DNA of 64,000 nucleotides from Thalassobacterium sedimentorum (GCF_031127905.1 NZ_JARXIC010000006.1:1-64000); one strand, 5' to 3'. Numbered from the stretch's first letter, positions 37,879 to 48,400 are shown. Notes: generated from the sequence alone by a model not told the origin. A program made the numbers and translations.

Positions 37879-38316
37879 TTATTTTTCGTTTTTAGGTGGT
37901 TATTTAGTGCCAGTTTAAATTGTTACTTTATAATGATCCCCGGATTTGTAATTATCAAGTAATTGTGTTGGCTATTTACGTAATTACATTGTTGGCGAAA
38001 GCATTGAAGTCATTTAGCGTGCAATTACAGTCTCGTGTTAGAAGGGCCATTTTTTGCAAAAGTTGTGCCCCCATCATAGGAGCCATTCAACTAGGGTAGC
38101 TTTCGTCGACGCCGCAATTGTTGTTCTTATCACAGCTGACGATTGGTTAAATAAATATAGTATGTTTAAGTGCTCAAAGATCGCTTCATTGCAGTCTATG
38201 ATTACAATAACGAGCAAGTTCGATGCCCATACTAGATAATAATAGCTTTTACTTCAGGTTCTTTGTATGCCCGAAGCACTATCAGAGGATTGTACACCTA
38301 ACTCCAGTTTGTATAT
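37879..38316. other. 438-base intergenic region upstream of the PEP-CTERM gene
   Basis: No gene is supported; the only ORF of note (61 codons, plus strand) has no family features. The left third holds the operator-like pair TCAAGTAATT and GTAATTAC (37955-37987). A -35-like TTGATA and -10-like CATTAT on the minus strand (37953-37958 and 37930-37935, 17-base spacer) may be the promoter of the PEP-CTERM gene. The remainder is AT-rich and shows nothing I can name. Confidence 0.5.
37955..37987 (-). promoter_or_regulatory. Operator-like element upstream of PEP-CTERM gene (copy B)
   Basis: TCAAGTAATT (37955-37964) is followed by GTAATTAC (37980-37987), with 15 bases between them. The same two boxes occur upstream of the FG-GAP and second PEP-CTERM genes with 5-base gaps, so this copy is longer by ten bases, about one helical turn. 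Confidence 0.45.
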
Positions 38317-41300
38317 TTAGTGCCTGTGCTCTTCCGGGTACAATGAATAAGGTAGGTTTCCATGTTCTATGTATGCACGACTAAAGAAGTATATTTGGCC
38401 TTCTTCAGTCCCAAGAAAAAAATCTAGTAACCCATCCGAATCCCAGTCCACCAGTTCGGGTGCAACATTATGTGCAGAGAGTCTTTCTTGAACCAAATTA
38501 CCTCGGTCCTCGAACTGAGCATTCTCAACATTCCCTGAGACATTTTCGTAAAGTCGCGCATTAATATTATTCAGGACGATATCATAATCGCCATCCCCAT
38601 CCCAATCTGCCACGTTAATTACAGTACGCCCAGCATAGCCAGGGCGGGTCCATTCTTCAGGAGGTGTTCGAACTATTGCAATCGCTCGATCATGATTACC
38701 ATGTAAACTCAAAGTATGCCCGAGCGTCAGTCGCAACGTGCCATCTTCATCCTGCTTACGCAGATAAACTCGGAATTGGCTTTCTGAATCCAATGCAACG
38801 TAGTCCATCAAGCCATCTCCATTCCAATCCACCATTGCCGGGCGTGAGCGGTGCACCGTGATCAAACTACCAGGCGTGGGGATGTAAGGAAAACCGTGTG
38901 GGAGTGGTACATTGGCACCTTCGGAATCAAGCATTAGTTGCTCGCCACGCGCGAAGTAGGGCACCCTTTGAGTTCCAATATTCTTAAATAAAATATGGTC
39001 CATCCGGTTACCCTGCGCAACGATATCCAACAGTCCGTCACCAGTCCAATCAGCGACCTCTGGATTATTATATCCCCAATCATTCTCGTGTTTTGATTGT
39101 AATGACCCAACTGGCCCCGGGCGCAGATCGATGGGATTCCCGGCCGCTTCTATACGTTTGCGATGCCCCCAAAAAGGACGCTCAGTATCACCATGATTTT
39201 CAAATAGATATAAGTGAGGATTTGAATTTCCAGCAATAATATCCAAGTCGCCGTCACTGTCGATATCGGCTAGGGCAGGTATGGCAAGACTCCCTGCGTC
39301 GATGACTGGTTGTTGTTGCTGTATCCAAGTCGTTTGCCGGAATTGTGCCGGACCATCAGGTTCAGCGATATTTTCCAGTAGCCCCATCGTCGTGTTTTCG
39401 CCTGAAAATAGGATATCGACATCACCATCATGATCCCAGTCAACGACACGTGCATAGTTTAATTGTTGCGGGGTATAAATCTCATGCCCATCAAAGGTTC
39501 GCAATTGTTTGCGGTTTGTGTAGATGGGGGCCTTTGCGCTACCTGTATTGAGGTAAGTAAAGAAACGCGTATTGAAGCCAGCCGAAAGAATATCGTCGAG
39601 CCCATCGTTATTGAGATCAATGAAACTGTACTGCCATTCACCATCACCATTATCTGGTAAATTTATTTTAAGCGGATTCTCATTATCAAATTTTGGCTCT
39701 CGTACGCTTCCGATATTGAGTATCACATGGAGTATTTCTGGTTTTAGTGGATCATTGGTCACCGGATTGAGGCGCATAAAACCAGTCACAATGTCTAGCA
39801 ACCCGTCTTTATTATAGTCGTAAAGTGTGACTTTAATTTCACGCTTACTGGGCGCCGCAGTTAGATTCAGTTTATGAATTTTAACGATTTCCGGCTTGCC
39901 GTGTACCATTTCCAGTTCCCACCATTCATGGGTTGAGTGACCATAATATAGTACATCCAGTTTTCCATCACCGTTTAAATCACCTATACATGGAGTGGTG
40001 TTGCCTGAAATCGAACCAGTTAATGAATTGCGACTGATAACACGAGTGGGCGCATCTACTAAATCAGGAAGGCCTGTATTCTTAGCTAAGCCATCGTAGT
40101 AAAAGTTGCCATAATTCAAATCGAATCCGCGACGGACGAAGTGCGTACCACTATTTGCCCAGATGTCCCAGTCACCATCACCATCGAAGTCTGCGACGTC
40201 AAAACCGCCACTGATACCAGCACTAAATTGGCCGATACTATTTTTGTCGCCAATTCGCAATTTTTCACCGTTTCCAATCATTGGAATCTGCATTGGCGAG
40301 TGCTGACTGGACTCATTATCGAAATCGTAATAGAGACCATACCAAGCAGGTTCTAAGCCCGCATGGTTAAAGCGTAAGGTTAGTTTACTACGATCGAGAT
40401 CATCAAATGTAGCCAAAAAGGGGTGGCTGTATTTTTCTTCAGTTTCGATTTTTGTATCGTAGGGTATCGGTATTCCATTGTCGTTATACCGTATTAGACG
40501 GAAGGTCTTAATGAGTTGATTACGCTGAGCAGGCGAGCGAGTTGAGACTTCTTTGATATCGAGCTCTACCAGTGCTGGTGATTTCTTGAATGTACTTTTC
40601 TGCTGAGGGACGATTCGTATAATTTGGCGTGCAGCATTTTCAGTGAGCCAAGTCAAATCCGGGATTTTCTCCGGTACGCTCTCAGGCGTGATTTTAGGGA
40701 ACTGACTCATGTCCTGATCCATTTGACTCGAAATTTTCAATTCATCTATAATTCCATCAAAAGATTGCAGTGATCGGCGAAAAATGAGGACATCTGCATT
40801 TGAACCTATGAACAGGTCATGGCCCATTTCTTCAGGGATGTCTGGCATCGAAAAGTCAGTATAATTCTGTGGCGCTTGCCCCGCGGCTTCAATTGTAAGT
40901 GTGGACTTGCGTTGCCATCGCACTGTAATTGGATACCATTCAGATTGGTTTAAAGGCGTTGTGAGTGGATAGCGCAAGGTGCGACGATTGGACTTATTTG
41001 ATCCTAATGTGAGCGCCAGGTAGCTGTTTTTATCATTGACGATTTTGAGCTCAAAACAATCACCAGTGCGCGTGTTGAAAGCGAATAGATACTGTTCCGC
41101 CGTGCGGTTCGCGCGGTCGTAGTCGGGGATGGTGTAATGCGGCTGGATCCAGAATGAAAGACTGCCTTGGTCGAATGAAACGTTTTGATCCAAAGCAATG
41201 CGTAACCACTGATTCGGTGCCAATTGAACACCGCTTCCGAATTTTCCAGTAGGGAAAGTGACAAGATCGATAAGTGGCAATTGATCGCTAATTTGTATTT

Positions 41301-41430
41301 TAGCATCACCTGCCGCATACTCGGCTTGCAGGCTTTCAAAACCGCTATAGAATGTAAAACCAGCTTGGAGTTTTGCTTGCGATACGAACGAAAGAATGCT
41401 GCATAAAATGAGTAGAAGTCGCTGATGCAT
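38317..41430 (-). CDS. Exported LamG plus FG-GAP/VCBS repeat protein (copy 2)
   Basis: A 1037-residue protein with a signal peptide (ending SQAKL), a LamG-like lectin region (about 25-235, with QGSLSFWIQPHY and FDGIIDELKIS), a linker with PMIGNGEKLRIG, and ten calcium-type repeats ending near the C-terminus (first DFDGDGDWDIW, last DWDSDGLLDFF). Domain order, repeat count and linker match the protein at 32591-35635, so the two are paralogues. The gene begins three bases after the second sulfatase gene ends. Function is unknown; glycan binding at the surface or a propeller-type lyase/hydrolase are both possible. Confidence 0.85.
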   Translation of the reverse strand: MHQRLLLILCSILSFVSQAKLQAGFTFYSGFESLQAEYAAGDAKIQISDQLPLIDLVTFPTGKFGSGVQLAPNQWLRIALDQNVSFDQGSLSFWIQPHYTIPDYDRANRTAEQYLFAFNTRTGDCFELKIVNDKNSYLALTLGSNKSNRRTLRYPLTTPLNQSEWYPITVRWQRKSTLTIEAAGQAPQNYTDFSMPDIPEEMGHDLFIGSNADVLIFRRSLQSFDGIIDELKISSQMDQDMSQFPKITPESVPEKIPDLTWLTENAARQIIRIVPQQKSTFKKSPALVELDIKEVSTRSPAQRNQLIKTFRLIRYNDNGIPIPYDTKIETEEKYSHPFLATFDDLDRSKLTLRFNHAGLEPAWYGLYYDFDNESSQHSPMQIPMIGNGEKLRIGDKNSIGQFSAGISGGFDVADFDGDGDWDIWANSGTHFVRRGFDLNYGNFYYDGLAKNTGLPDLVDAPTRVISRNSLTGSISGNTTPCIGDLNGDGKLDVLYYGHSTHEWWELEMVHGKPEIVKIHKLNLTAAPSKREIKVTLYDYNKDGLLDIVTGFMRLNPVTNDPLKPEILHVILNIGSVREPKFDNENPLKINLPDNGDGEWQYSFIDLNNDGLDDILSAGFNTRFFTYLNTGSAKAPIYTNRKQLRTFDGHEIYTPQQLNYARVVDWDHDGDVDILFSGENTTMGLLENIAEPDGPAQFRQTTWIQQQQPVIDAGSLAIPALADIDSDGDLDIIAGNSNPHLYLFENHGDTERPFWGHRKRIEAAGNPIDLRPGPVGSLQSKHENDWGYNNPEVADWTGDGLLDIVAQGNRMDHILFKNIGTQRVPYFARGEQLMLDSEGANVPLPHGFPYIPTPGSLITVHRSRPAMVDWNGDGLMDYVALDSESQFRVYLRKQDEDGTLRLTLGHTLSLHGNHDRAIAIVRTPPEEWTRPGYAGRTVINVADWDGDGDYDIVLNNINARLYENVSGNVENAQFEDRGNLVQERLSAHNVAPELVDWDSDGLLDFFLGTEEGQIYFFSRAYIEHGNLPYSLYPEEHRH

Positions 41431-41433
41431 TTA

Positions 41434-43035
41434 TTAAGGTAGTTTGACTGGATATGAGACACTGTTGTATGATTGGACCGTTTCTTTCGGTGTTCGAAAT
41501 TCAATATTTTCACGAATCAATGTGTCATAGCTATGGGCATTGTATTGTGAACGTTGTTGATCTAAAATTTGCTTCAACTTAGTCTGCAGGTTGGAATACT
41601 GAACGCTGCCATATAAGTTCTTTATTTCATTCGGATCGTTTTCCAAATCATAAAGTTCAAAGGCATTCAGTTGGTAGAAGTGTATCAATTTGTACCGTTG
41701 CGTGCGGACTCCCTCATGCGGTTCGACCCCCTGATTGGGTTGGAAGTAGGTGTAGTAAATGGCTTCGCGCCATCGGGGGGCCAGCGGCTGAGAAAGCAAT
41801 CGCAGAAAGCTTTTGCCCTGCGTGGTTTTAGGCATGCTAGTGTGTGCAATATCTGCGAAAAAAGGGGCATAATCAATGTTTTGGGTGAGTGCCTCTATAC
41901 GTGTGCCGGGGGCGATTTTTTCTTTCCAACGCATGATCAGTGGCATGCGGGCACTTTCCTCATAGAACCAGCGCTTACCGCGTTGACCATGCTCCCCTAG
42001 AAAATAGCCGTGATCCGAAGAATAGACAATGAGTGTGTTTTCGTCCAGGGATCTGTCTTCCAAGTAGTGGAGAAGACGGCCGATATTACGATCGATGCCG
42101 TCCACCGTCATGTAGTAGTTTTTGATGAAGCGTTGGTAAATTGCGCGTGTGCGTTTAAGTGGATCAGTGTAACTGTCGCTGGTTGCGATGGTAGCATAGT
42201 ATTGATTCCAAATACCTAATTGCTGCCGATTCATGCGGCCGATGGACTTGTTTACCGACTTGAACGCTGATTTCTGGCCCAAAGTAAGTTTGTGCTCTGA
42301 TATGCCGCCCCAGTTTTGTATGAAGAATTGCGTTGCATTGCCCAGCGCAGGTGAGCGTGACGTGTAATCATCCAGCAGGGTGGCGGGCTCAGGGAATTCG
42401 ATGTGCGTGTAGTCGCCTCTTTCGAGTTCAGAGGGCCCCGGCATGTAATCTTGATGCGGTGCTTTATATTGTATACTGAGTAAGAATGGTTGTTCTGGAT
42501 TTCGTTGTTTATCCAACCATTCAATGGCCAAATTAGTCGTTATATCAGTTGAATAGCCTTCGTGTCGGACATGACCATGAGCTGTTTTGTAAGTGGGGTT
42601 GTAGTAGTCTCCTTGGTCGGGAAAAATCATCCAGTCCGTGTAACCAGTAGGATTGAATTTAAGATGCCACTTCCCAAAGAGCGCGGTCTGATAGCCGGCT
42701 GCCTGAAGCACCTCGGGGTAGGTAATATTCTTGCGCGGATCTAAGCCGTTCCAATTGGTATACACCTGATTGATTTGGCTATGCGTCCCTGTTAATACTG
42801 CAGCACGACTAGGGCAACAGATTGCATTGTTAGAGAAATTGTTTAGGAAAATTGCGCCGTCTTGAGCGAGTTGATCCAAGTTAGGCGTGGGGCGTATGCT
42901 TGCACCATATGCACCGATCGAATGTGCGGCGTGATCATCACTAAAAATAAATATGATATTGGGGCGCGCGCTGGAACTCAGGCAATGAGAGAGGAATAAG
43001 GTCAACGCGAAAACCATTGCCTGATGCAGTTTCAT
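41434..43035 (-). CDS. Secreted sulfatase 2 (formylglycine type)
   Basis: From the ATG at 43035 the protein has 533 residues with a signal peptide (ending CLSSSA). A TTG at 43065 would overlap the preceding gene and is not favoured. Metal-site FSDDHAAHS, formylglycine motif CCPSR at residues 73-77 (C-x-P-x-R), GKWHLKF and YSSDHGYFLGEHG are all present. The long form and SDHGYFLGEHGQRGKRWFYEES block resemble iduronate/glucosamine-type sulfatases of the S1 family, but this is not proof of substrate. It is followed after three bases by the FG-GAP copy 2 gene, mirroring the FG-GAP/sulfatase pair at 31-36 kb. Confidence 0.92.
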   Translation of the reverse strand: MKLHQAMVFALTLFLSHCLSSSARPNIIFIFSDDHAAHSIGAYGASIRPTPNLDQLAQDGAIFLNNFSNNAICCPSRAAVLTGTHSQINQVYTNWNGLDPRKNITYPEVLQAAGYQTALFGKWHLKFNPTGYTDWMIFPDQGDYYNPTYKTAHGHVRHEGYSTDITTNLAIEWLDKQRNPEQPFLLSIQYKAPHQDYMPGPSELERGDYTHIEFPEPATLLDDYTSRSPALGNATQFFIQNWGGISEHKLTLGQKSAFKSVNKSIGRMNRQQLGIWNQYYATIATSDSYTDPLKRTRAIYQRFIKNYYMTVDGIDRNIGRLLHYLEDRSLDENTLIVYSSDHGYFLGEHGQRGKRWFYEESARMPLIMRWKEKIAPGTRIEALTQNIDYAPFFADIAHTSMPKTTQGKSFLRLLSQPLAPRWREAIYYTYFQPNQGVEPHEGVRTQRYKLIHFYQLNAFELYDLENDPNEIKNLYGSVQYSNLQTKLKQILDQQRSQYNAHSYDTLIRENIEFRTPKETVQSYNSVSYPVKLP

Positions 43036-43051
43036 CGGTGCTGCGGTGTGT

Positions 43052-43708
43052 TCAGTAAGTTTCAATGGTCAGCGTCGTCGGAGTCGGAGCGCCAGATGCA
43101 CCAATGAGGTACAATGCCGTTGTATCTGCAAAATGTTCGGCTTCATTTTCCAGAAAGAAAATGAACGCTGCAATGTGTCGTTCGGGCCCTTGGTTATATT
43201 GTGTCTTTACGAGATGCGTGACGTCGATGATCACTTCGCCAGTTGCTTGATGTGGGGTGACACCTGTGTTAAAGGCATTAACAACGCTTTTTTCAAAGTC
43301 TAATGTACTCGGATTTACTAGACGGCTGAAGGAGTAATTTTGACCAAGCATCAAATCGGATGGAGGACGTTGGGTGGTGAAATCAATATGCAAGCGAAGT
43401 TGAACAGATTTGATTTGCGAACCTGAGGTGATGGCTACGTTGTCTATGCTTGCCGGGAGAGCCCACTTGATCATAGCACGCCTAATTTCACCCGCAGCAG
43501 TGTTCTGCGTGCCAACAGCCAGCAAAGGCGTCCCTCCGCCATGATGCATGACTGCATCATATTTCCCATCATTGCCCGTATCTTGCCCCGTTCCGTGGCG
43601 ATGTTTGCCAGCATGTCCTGAACCGAGACCGTCGAGCGTTAAGGTCGTGATGGCCGCATGTGCGTGTAGCGATAGGAGAATGAATGTAAGCAGTAAGATC
43701 TTTTTCAT
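43052..43708 (-). CDS. DNRLRE-like exported protein without PEP-CTERM tail
   Basis: From the ATG at 43708 the protein has 218 residues with a signal peptide (ending LHAHA). A start at 43744 would add 12 residues before the signal. The core repeats the pattern of its PEP-CTERM neighbours (GSGHAGKHRHGTG, RRAMIKWALP, VIIDVTHLVKTQYN, AFIFFLENE, ALYLIGASG), but the protein stops right after TLTIETY. The sorting tail seen in both paralogues is therefore missing. It should be released or retained by another route. The gene lies between the second PEP-CTERM gene and sulfatase 2 and is probably co-transcribed with them. Confidence 0.82.
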   Translation of the reverse strand: MKKILLLTFILLSLHAHAAITTLTLDGLGSGHAGKHRHGTGQDTGNDGKYDAVMHHGGGTPLLAVGTQNTAAGEIRRAMIKWALPASIDNVAITSGSQIKSVQLRLHIDFTTQRPPSDLMLGQNYSFSRLVNPSTLDFEKSVVNAFNTGVTPHQATGEVIIDVTHLVKTQYNQGPERHIAAFIFFLENEAEHFADTTALYLIGASGAPTPTTLTIETY

Positions 43709-43745
43709 TATGTGCCTTGTCGGCATTACTTTAGTCTCCCACAAA

Positions 43746-43772
43746 CAAACAGCTTTAGATTAGAACTGTTTG
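43746..43772 (-). terminator. Weak hairpin after the second PEP-CTERM gene
   Basis: On the minus strand CAAACAG pairs with CTGTTTG around a 13-base loop and is followed by TTTGT. It lies in the spacer between the PEP-CTERM stop and the next start. It could give partial termination within the unit. Confidence 0.3.
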
Positions 43773-43801
43773 ATTATGAGAGAGCAATAAGCATGTGCCT
43801 G

Positions 43802-44575
43802 TTAAGCGTGTCGTCTGCGAATAAAGGTGTAGGCAACCACGCCCAATGCCGTGAGCCCAACAGCCATTTGAGAGGGTTCAGGCACAGTGGTAATGGTGAG
43901 TTTCGTGCTATTTACGGCGCCCGAAGCTCCAATTTTGTACTGTGCTGTGTTTTTCGAGAATTCAGCATACTCATCCTCGAGATAGAATATGAGGGTCGTA
44001 TGTGTATTGCCGCCGTCATTATTAAAGTCGTTGCGAACGAAATCTGTAATATCGATGTTAAATACAGTCTCAGCTGTATTGTTAACGTCAGCTGCTGTGA
44101 TTCCGGTAAAAAAGCCATTAATGAACCCTTCATTGAAGTCAGCTGCACTTGGATTGGTGCCACTAGAAACACTGAGATCTTGTCCCACCCAAAGATTACT
44201 ATAGGGCTCCGCGGTGAACTGAGACACCCCGACTGTTAAAATTACGGACTGGATGTCGTTGGCAGATGTGAGTCCAGCCGTATCTAACACACTCAAGTCC
44301 CACTTCATCATGGCACGCCGCACTTGTCCAGCTGGGGCATTATTCGCATAACCAACAGTAAGGAATTCTGTGCCGGCGGAGAAACCGAGTGTGCTGTCGA
44401 AGGCATCGTCAAAAGTTCCAGCAGTGGTAACGTCATCAGTAAAGGGGGCAACACCAGTTGCATGGCGATGGTCGGTGCCGGAGCCTCCCAAGGTTAGGAT
44501 GTATTCTGCAGCGCTTGCGTTAAGGGCGAAGCCTGCGAGGAGGCATGTTACTAGTTGTGTATGTTTTGTTTTCAT
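43802..44575 (-). CDS. PEP-CTERM surface protein, DNRLRE-like (paralogue)
   Basis: A 257-residue exported protein: signal peptide (ending ASAAE), core beta-sandwich with RRAMMKWDLSVLD and VFNIDITDFVRND, and the PEP-CTERM tail VPEPSQMAVGL... ending RRRHA. It aligns along its whole length with the protein at 37141-37878, with a short insertion near residues 40-60. The PEP-CTERM tail predicts exosortase-dependent cell-surface or matrix location. An operator-like element is 64-86 bases upstream. The upstream neighbour on the same strand is a hypothetical exported protein. Confidence 0.88.
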   Translation of the reverse strand: MKTKHTQLVTCLLAGFALNASAAEYILTLGGSGTDHRHATGVAPFTDDVTTAGTFDDAFDSTLGFSAGTEFLTVGYANNAPAGQVRRAMMKWDLSVLDTAGLTSANDIQSVILTVGVSQFTAEPYSNLWVGQDLSVSSGTNPSAADFNEGFINGFFTGITAADVNNTAETVFNIDITDFVRNDFNNDGGNTHTTLIFYLEDEYAEFSKNTAQYKIGASGAVNSTKLTITTVPEPSQMAVGLTALGVVAYTFIRRRHA

Positions 44576-44638
44576 GGGGTAGGTTGTTATTATTATTAAG
44601 GTATTAGTTAATTAGGCTTAATTGCATCTTTGTATTGA

Positions 44639-44661
44639 TCAAGCAATTATTGAGTAATTAC
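44639..44661 (-). promoter_or_regulatory. Operator-like element upstream of PEP-CTERM paralogue (copy C)
   Basis: TCAAGCAATT (44639-44648), five bases, then GTAATTAC (44654-44661): the same boxes and spacing as at 35758-35780. TTGATCAA (44635-44642) overlaps the left box. Confidence 0.45.
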
Positions 44662-44699
44662 GTAATTGAATACAACTTCGCCCATTTATATTCGGGTCA

Positions 44700-45401
44700 T
44701 TACTCCTGATTGTTTTCTGCAATTGGCTCCGGAGGAGCGATGGTTTCTCTAAAGGTAAACCAAGTCAGGGCTCCCTTCGCCGCTTGCCGCTCCTCGCTGG
44801 ATCTTTGTGGTACAATGAAAACAAACACATTCTGTTGTTTACGTGCGGCGGCACTCCCCAGTCGTATATTTGAGCGAATGGCAATCTTCCACTCTTGACC
44901 GTCGTTCGCCCCAAGTAGAACCCGTATCCTTTTAACATCTGGAAAGCGCAAATGATTCGAATTCCATGCTTCAAGTAATGCGCGTTCCTCGTTGACCGAA
45001 GCGACCAATGGCTGATTCGTCGCATTAATTAGATAGAGCCAACCAGCTTCGTTGAATAACGGCACCTCTCGAATGGGAATGACTTTTGTTCGATTATTTT
45101 CGTCAATTAAGAAAATTAAAAGTAGTTTCTTATGGTCGACTGGAAGTTGTATTGTAGTGATCGGTGTTTCGGACTCACGGTCACGATACAGCGCGAGGTT
45201 TGCAGAACCGACATAATTCTGATAGTCGGAAAAGCTGTGTTCACTGACCTGAATTGCTTTACGTTCACCGTTTGAACTAATCCAAAAAGTGGCATCCGAA
45301 CTGAGATTGCGACCAAAAGTACGGATGGAGAAGTTCTCAGCCATGAGTCCCGACTGAGTGGCTATGAAAAGCAGAAAAAATAAAATGGAGCGGTAGGTCA
45401 T
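44700..45401 (-). CDS. Hypothetical exported protein next to Verru_Chthon A
   Basis: A 233-residue protein with a signal peptide (ending GLMAE). I do not recognise a family. The mature part is mixed alpha/beta with a basic middle and ends in a proline/acidic stretch. It begins 11 bases after the Verru_Chthon cassette A gene, so the two are probably translated together. Similar small exported proteins are expected beside prepilin-like cassettes, but no motif links it directly. Confidence 0.65.
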   Translation of the reverse strand: MTYRSILFFLLFIATQSGLMAENFSIRTFGRNLSSDATFWISSNGERKAIQVSEHSFSDYQNYVGSANLALYRDRESETPITTIQLPVDHKKLLLIFLIDENNRTKVIPIREVPLFNEAGWLYLINATNQPLVASVNEERALLEAWNSNHLRFPDVKRIRVLLGANDGQEWKIAIRSNIRLGSAAARKQQNVFVFIVPQRSSEERQAAKGALTWFTFRETIAPPEPIAENNQE

Positions 45402-45412
45402 GGAATGTGTCT

Positions 45413-48400
45413 TTATATTTCGTCTTCAGTGAGCCAACGTAGGCTTACGATTTTGTAGCGTCTACCAAATCGCTGGTTGATGTCAGACAAGGCAGGATTA
45501 AGAGTGTCTGGGGAGCTGACTAGATAAGGTAATTCATGGCTTTGATTTGTACTGTCGACATACTCATGAGTCCGCTGAATCACAGCCTCACACCATGCCT
45601 CTGCGATAATAGTATTTTTAACTGGATCGATCTGGTTTCCATATGTCCTGACGGTAAAAGTGTCACCTCGATTTGTTATAAACGCATCAATTGCCTGCAG
45701 CACATCTCCTTGCTTTAGCCAGGCAGTTGCATTCTCGTTGCGATTGCCTTTGGCAGCTTCAAGGATCATTTTGTTGGGTGGAATGCGATCCGGATCTACG
45801 TCGTCAGCTTCGTTGTCATTATTGATGTCGTCGAAATCCAAATTAATGGATGCGGTTTGTTCGATCGCACTTTGTATGGCTCCGTTCAAGCCCACTCGAT
45901 GATCGCTGTCGATGCGTCGATTGACAAAGTCGGAAAGGCTTAAGAAAGGACCACGTTCAATAACTTCGTCGACTATCGCATTTGCCAGATCATCAAGTTG
46001 ACTCTCACTGAGCTCACGAAAACCGTTCCATTTGTTATCCATTGAACTTAGGTTGGAGGTGGCGCTTGGATGACTTAGACGCGAGAATGGGTTTTGTAAT
46101 TCATTGGCACTTGAGCTGCCTGTGCTTGGATCCATTGGCAACTGATTGCGACCACTAAGGATTGCCTTCCATGCTTCGACAGAAGTTGAATTCACATTGA
46201 AGGCACCGTCAATATATAGATTGGAAGATGCTTTTTCAAAGTCCCTGAGGTCGGCACTGCTAGGGTTGACCGGCAGCATGCGATGATTCACACTTTCCAA
46301 GTTTCCAGAACTGGTCACACTAGAGAAGAAAAAGCGATCATAGAGCGCGCTATTGAGTAACCATGCTCGATCAACATTATTGCGATAATTGGGATCAGGA
46401 AGGTCTCCCTCCAGGCGTGCGACTTGCGCGGTATCTGGAAGACGAACTTCAACATCTGAATTACCCACTAAAAAAGGCGCTCCATAACTATGATCGTGCA
46501 AGTTGGCGTGTTGAAATTGTGCGATGGATAGCAACTGTTGCTCAGAGTCCGGTAAATCTCTTAAAATAACACGGTCCAGTTCACCATCAGCTGGCATGAA
46601 AGCAGTACCTGTCGGGAATTTTTGCGCAAGGTTATCTGAACGGCGACGACTATAAAAATCATAACCTTCGAGGTCACGAGTATAGTCGTAAGAGGCATTT
46701 GAATCTGTAGTCAGATCAAGTGAGTCCTTGCTGGCCAATGTAGCCGTAGGATCGTAATTGGCTAGCCAGCGAATGCTGCGCGTCTTACTTTGATTGTTGG
46801 AGTATTGAAAGTGTAGTTGGTAGGTTTGATCGTCGTTACTTGGACTGGCATCTGTGGCAGGTTGATGATATGGATTATTGGAATCATTCACTTTGAAAGT
46901 GATTTGCCCATTAATTGTTTTTACACTGGATATCTGATGGTAGTAGGCATCGATCTGCCCAATCGCACTCCCAGCCGTGCGTATGCCAGCGCTATGTAGG
47001 AAGGGGATGTTAGCAGTCGACGAATGATTGCTGGGGTTTGTGTTTGCGATACGCCATTCGCCATCGATTTCAGCCTCCGTCAATCCAGTTCCATTTCCGT
47101 GTTTAATAAATACACGATTGCGAGTGGGCGCAATATCCTCGATTAAAGTGGGCAGTCCGTTGGCTGGATTATATTCCGTTTCATCACTACTATCATCGAT
47201 GGAAAGAAGCATGATTTCGCCGGGTTCCAGTGAAACGTTTGGCGCAGCAAAGACTAAGCCTATCCCCGATTCGTAGCGATTCGCCTCTGGTTGAATACGA
47301 CTAATCGTGTTGAATTCATCCAGCGGCAAGTGCAAGCCGCTGCCACCGTTCTGAGTGAGGCTTAAGTTAGTATTGCGAATCGGAGACGTGTCGCCAGCTG
47401 CAATACTGGAACCGTTTTCGACAATGAAAAATTCAATTTCATAATCCGAGGGGGCCAGCGTGACGTCGTATGGATTCCATAGCATCGCTGTAAACTCCAA
47501 GTCTAAACGTATGTCATACTCATCGGTAGGAACTCCCAAGTCCAGTCTTTCTTCCTTGAATGGAGTCAATTCCAGTGAACTGGCGAGTAATACTGGACCA
47601 GCCTTATGCTGATCTTCCGCTGGCACGCGAGGGCTGATATTGCCTGAGTTGTCAATCGCATCACTTAAATCTGCGAATGAATCAAGCAATTGCCAGGTTG
47701 GGGACTTAACCCAATTTGAGTTTGAGATACTTTGTCCGGGTTGTAGTGGATAATTAGCGACACGATTACCTTCGTAGCTCACTAGCTTGCCCGCACTGAG
47801 CATATCAGCAACCATCGTGTTGGAACCAAAGAACAGGGCAGTTAAGTCGCGCTTGAGCCCGCCATTCAAAGTATCTGCAGCCAAACCATATCCATAGGTT
47901 GTTGCATCATGATAATGGCTCGCGAGTGCATCGGATACCCCTGTTAATAGCTGATACTGATCTGGACTAAACACAGTCGTAAGCTGCGTATCATTGGGAG
48001 TGTAGGAAAATGGATCGTTAGTGAAATTTTCGATACCATTTCGTTGTGAAACGATAAAAGAAGGGCTTAAGCTTGACTCGTCTGCAACCACATCTGCGTC
48101 AATGAGCGTTATTTTGGCTTGGAGACTTTGGTCCGAAGCCCACCATCCGAATTTGCCTCCGATTTGATCAGAGTTGCCGACAATCTCCTGCAATGGTACT
48201 ATAACTTGCTGTTCCGATGTTTCGACAGCATCTTTCAATAGCCACTGCGTGGTTGAAGTCGCATTTGCACTTGGTGTCGGCAGCGTATCGGATGGGAGTA
48301 GTGGGCTGGACGCATCATTGGATACCAGCCAGACTGGAGTTTCAACTGGATGCGCTTGATAGCTTGGGTCCAGCGGGTTGGTCGAGACCCCGGAACGACG

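Noticed and set aside
38054-38239. 61-codon ORF in the 438-base spacer
   Set aside because: Short, no ribosome-binding site, no domain, not supported by context.
41004-41513. 169-codon ORF overlapping FG-GAP copy 2 and sulfatase 2
   Set aside because: Overlaps two well-supported genes in another frame and has no recognisable domain.
43709-43744. Extended starts for genes at 43052, 41434 and 6364
   Set aside because: Each adds residues before a clear signal or lipoprotein peptide; in the 41434 case it also uses TTG and overlaps the upstream gene.
43712-44239. 175-codon plus-strand ORF opposite the PEP-CTERM paralogue
   Set aside because: Antisense to a gene with clear signal, core and sorting tail; no family features.
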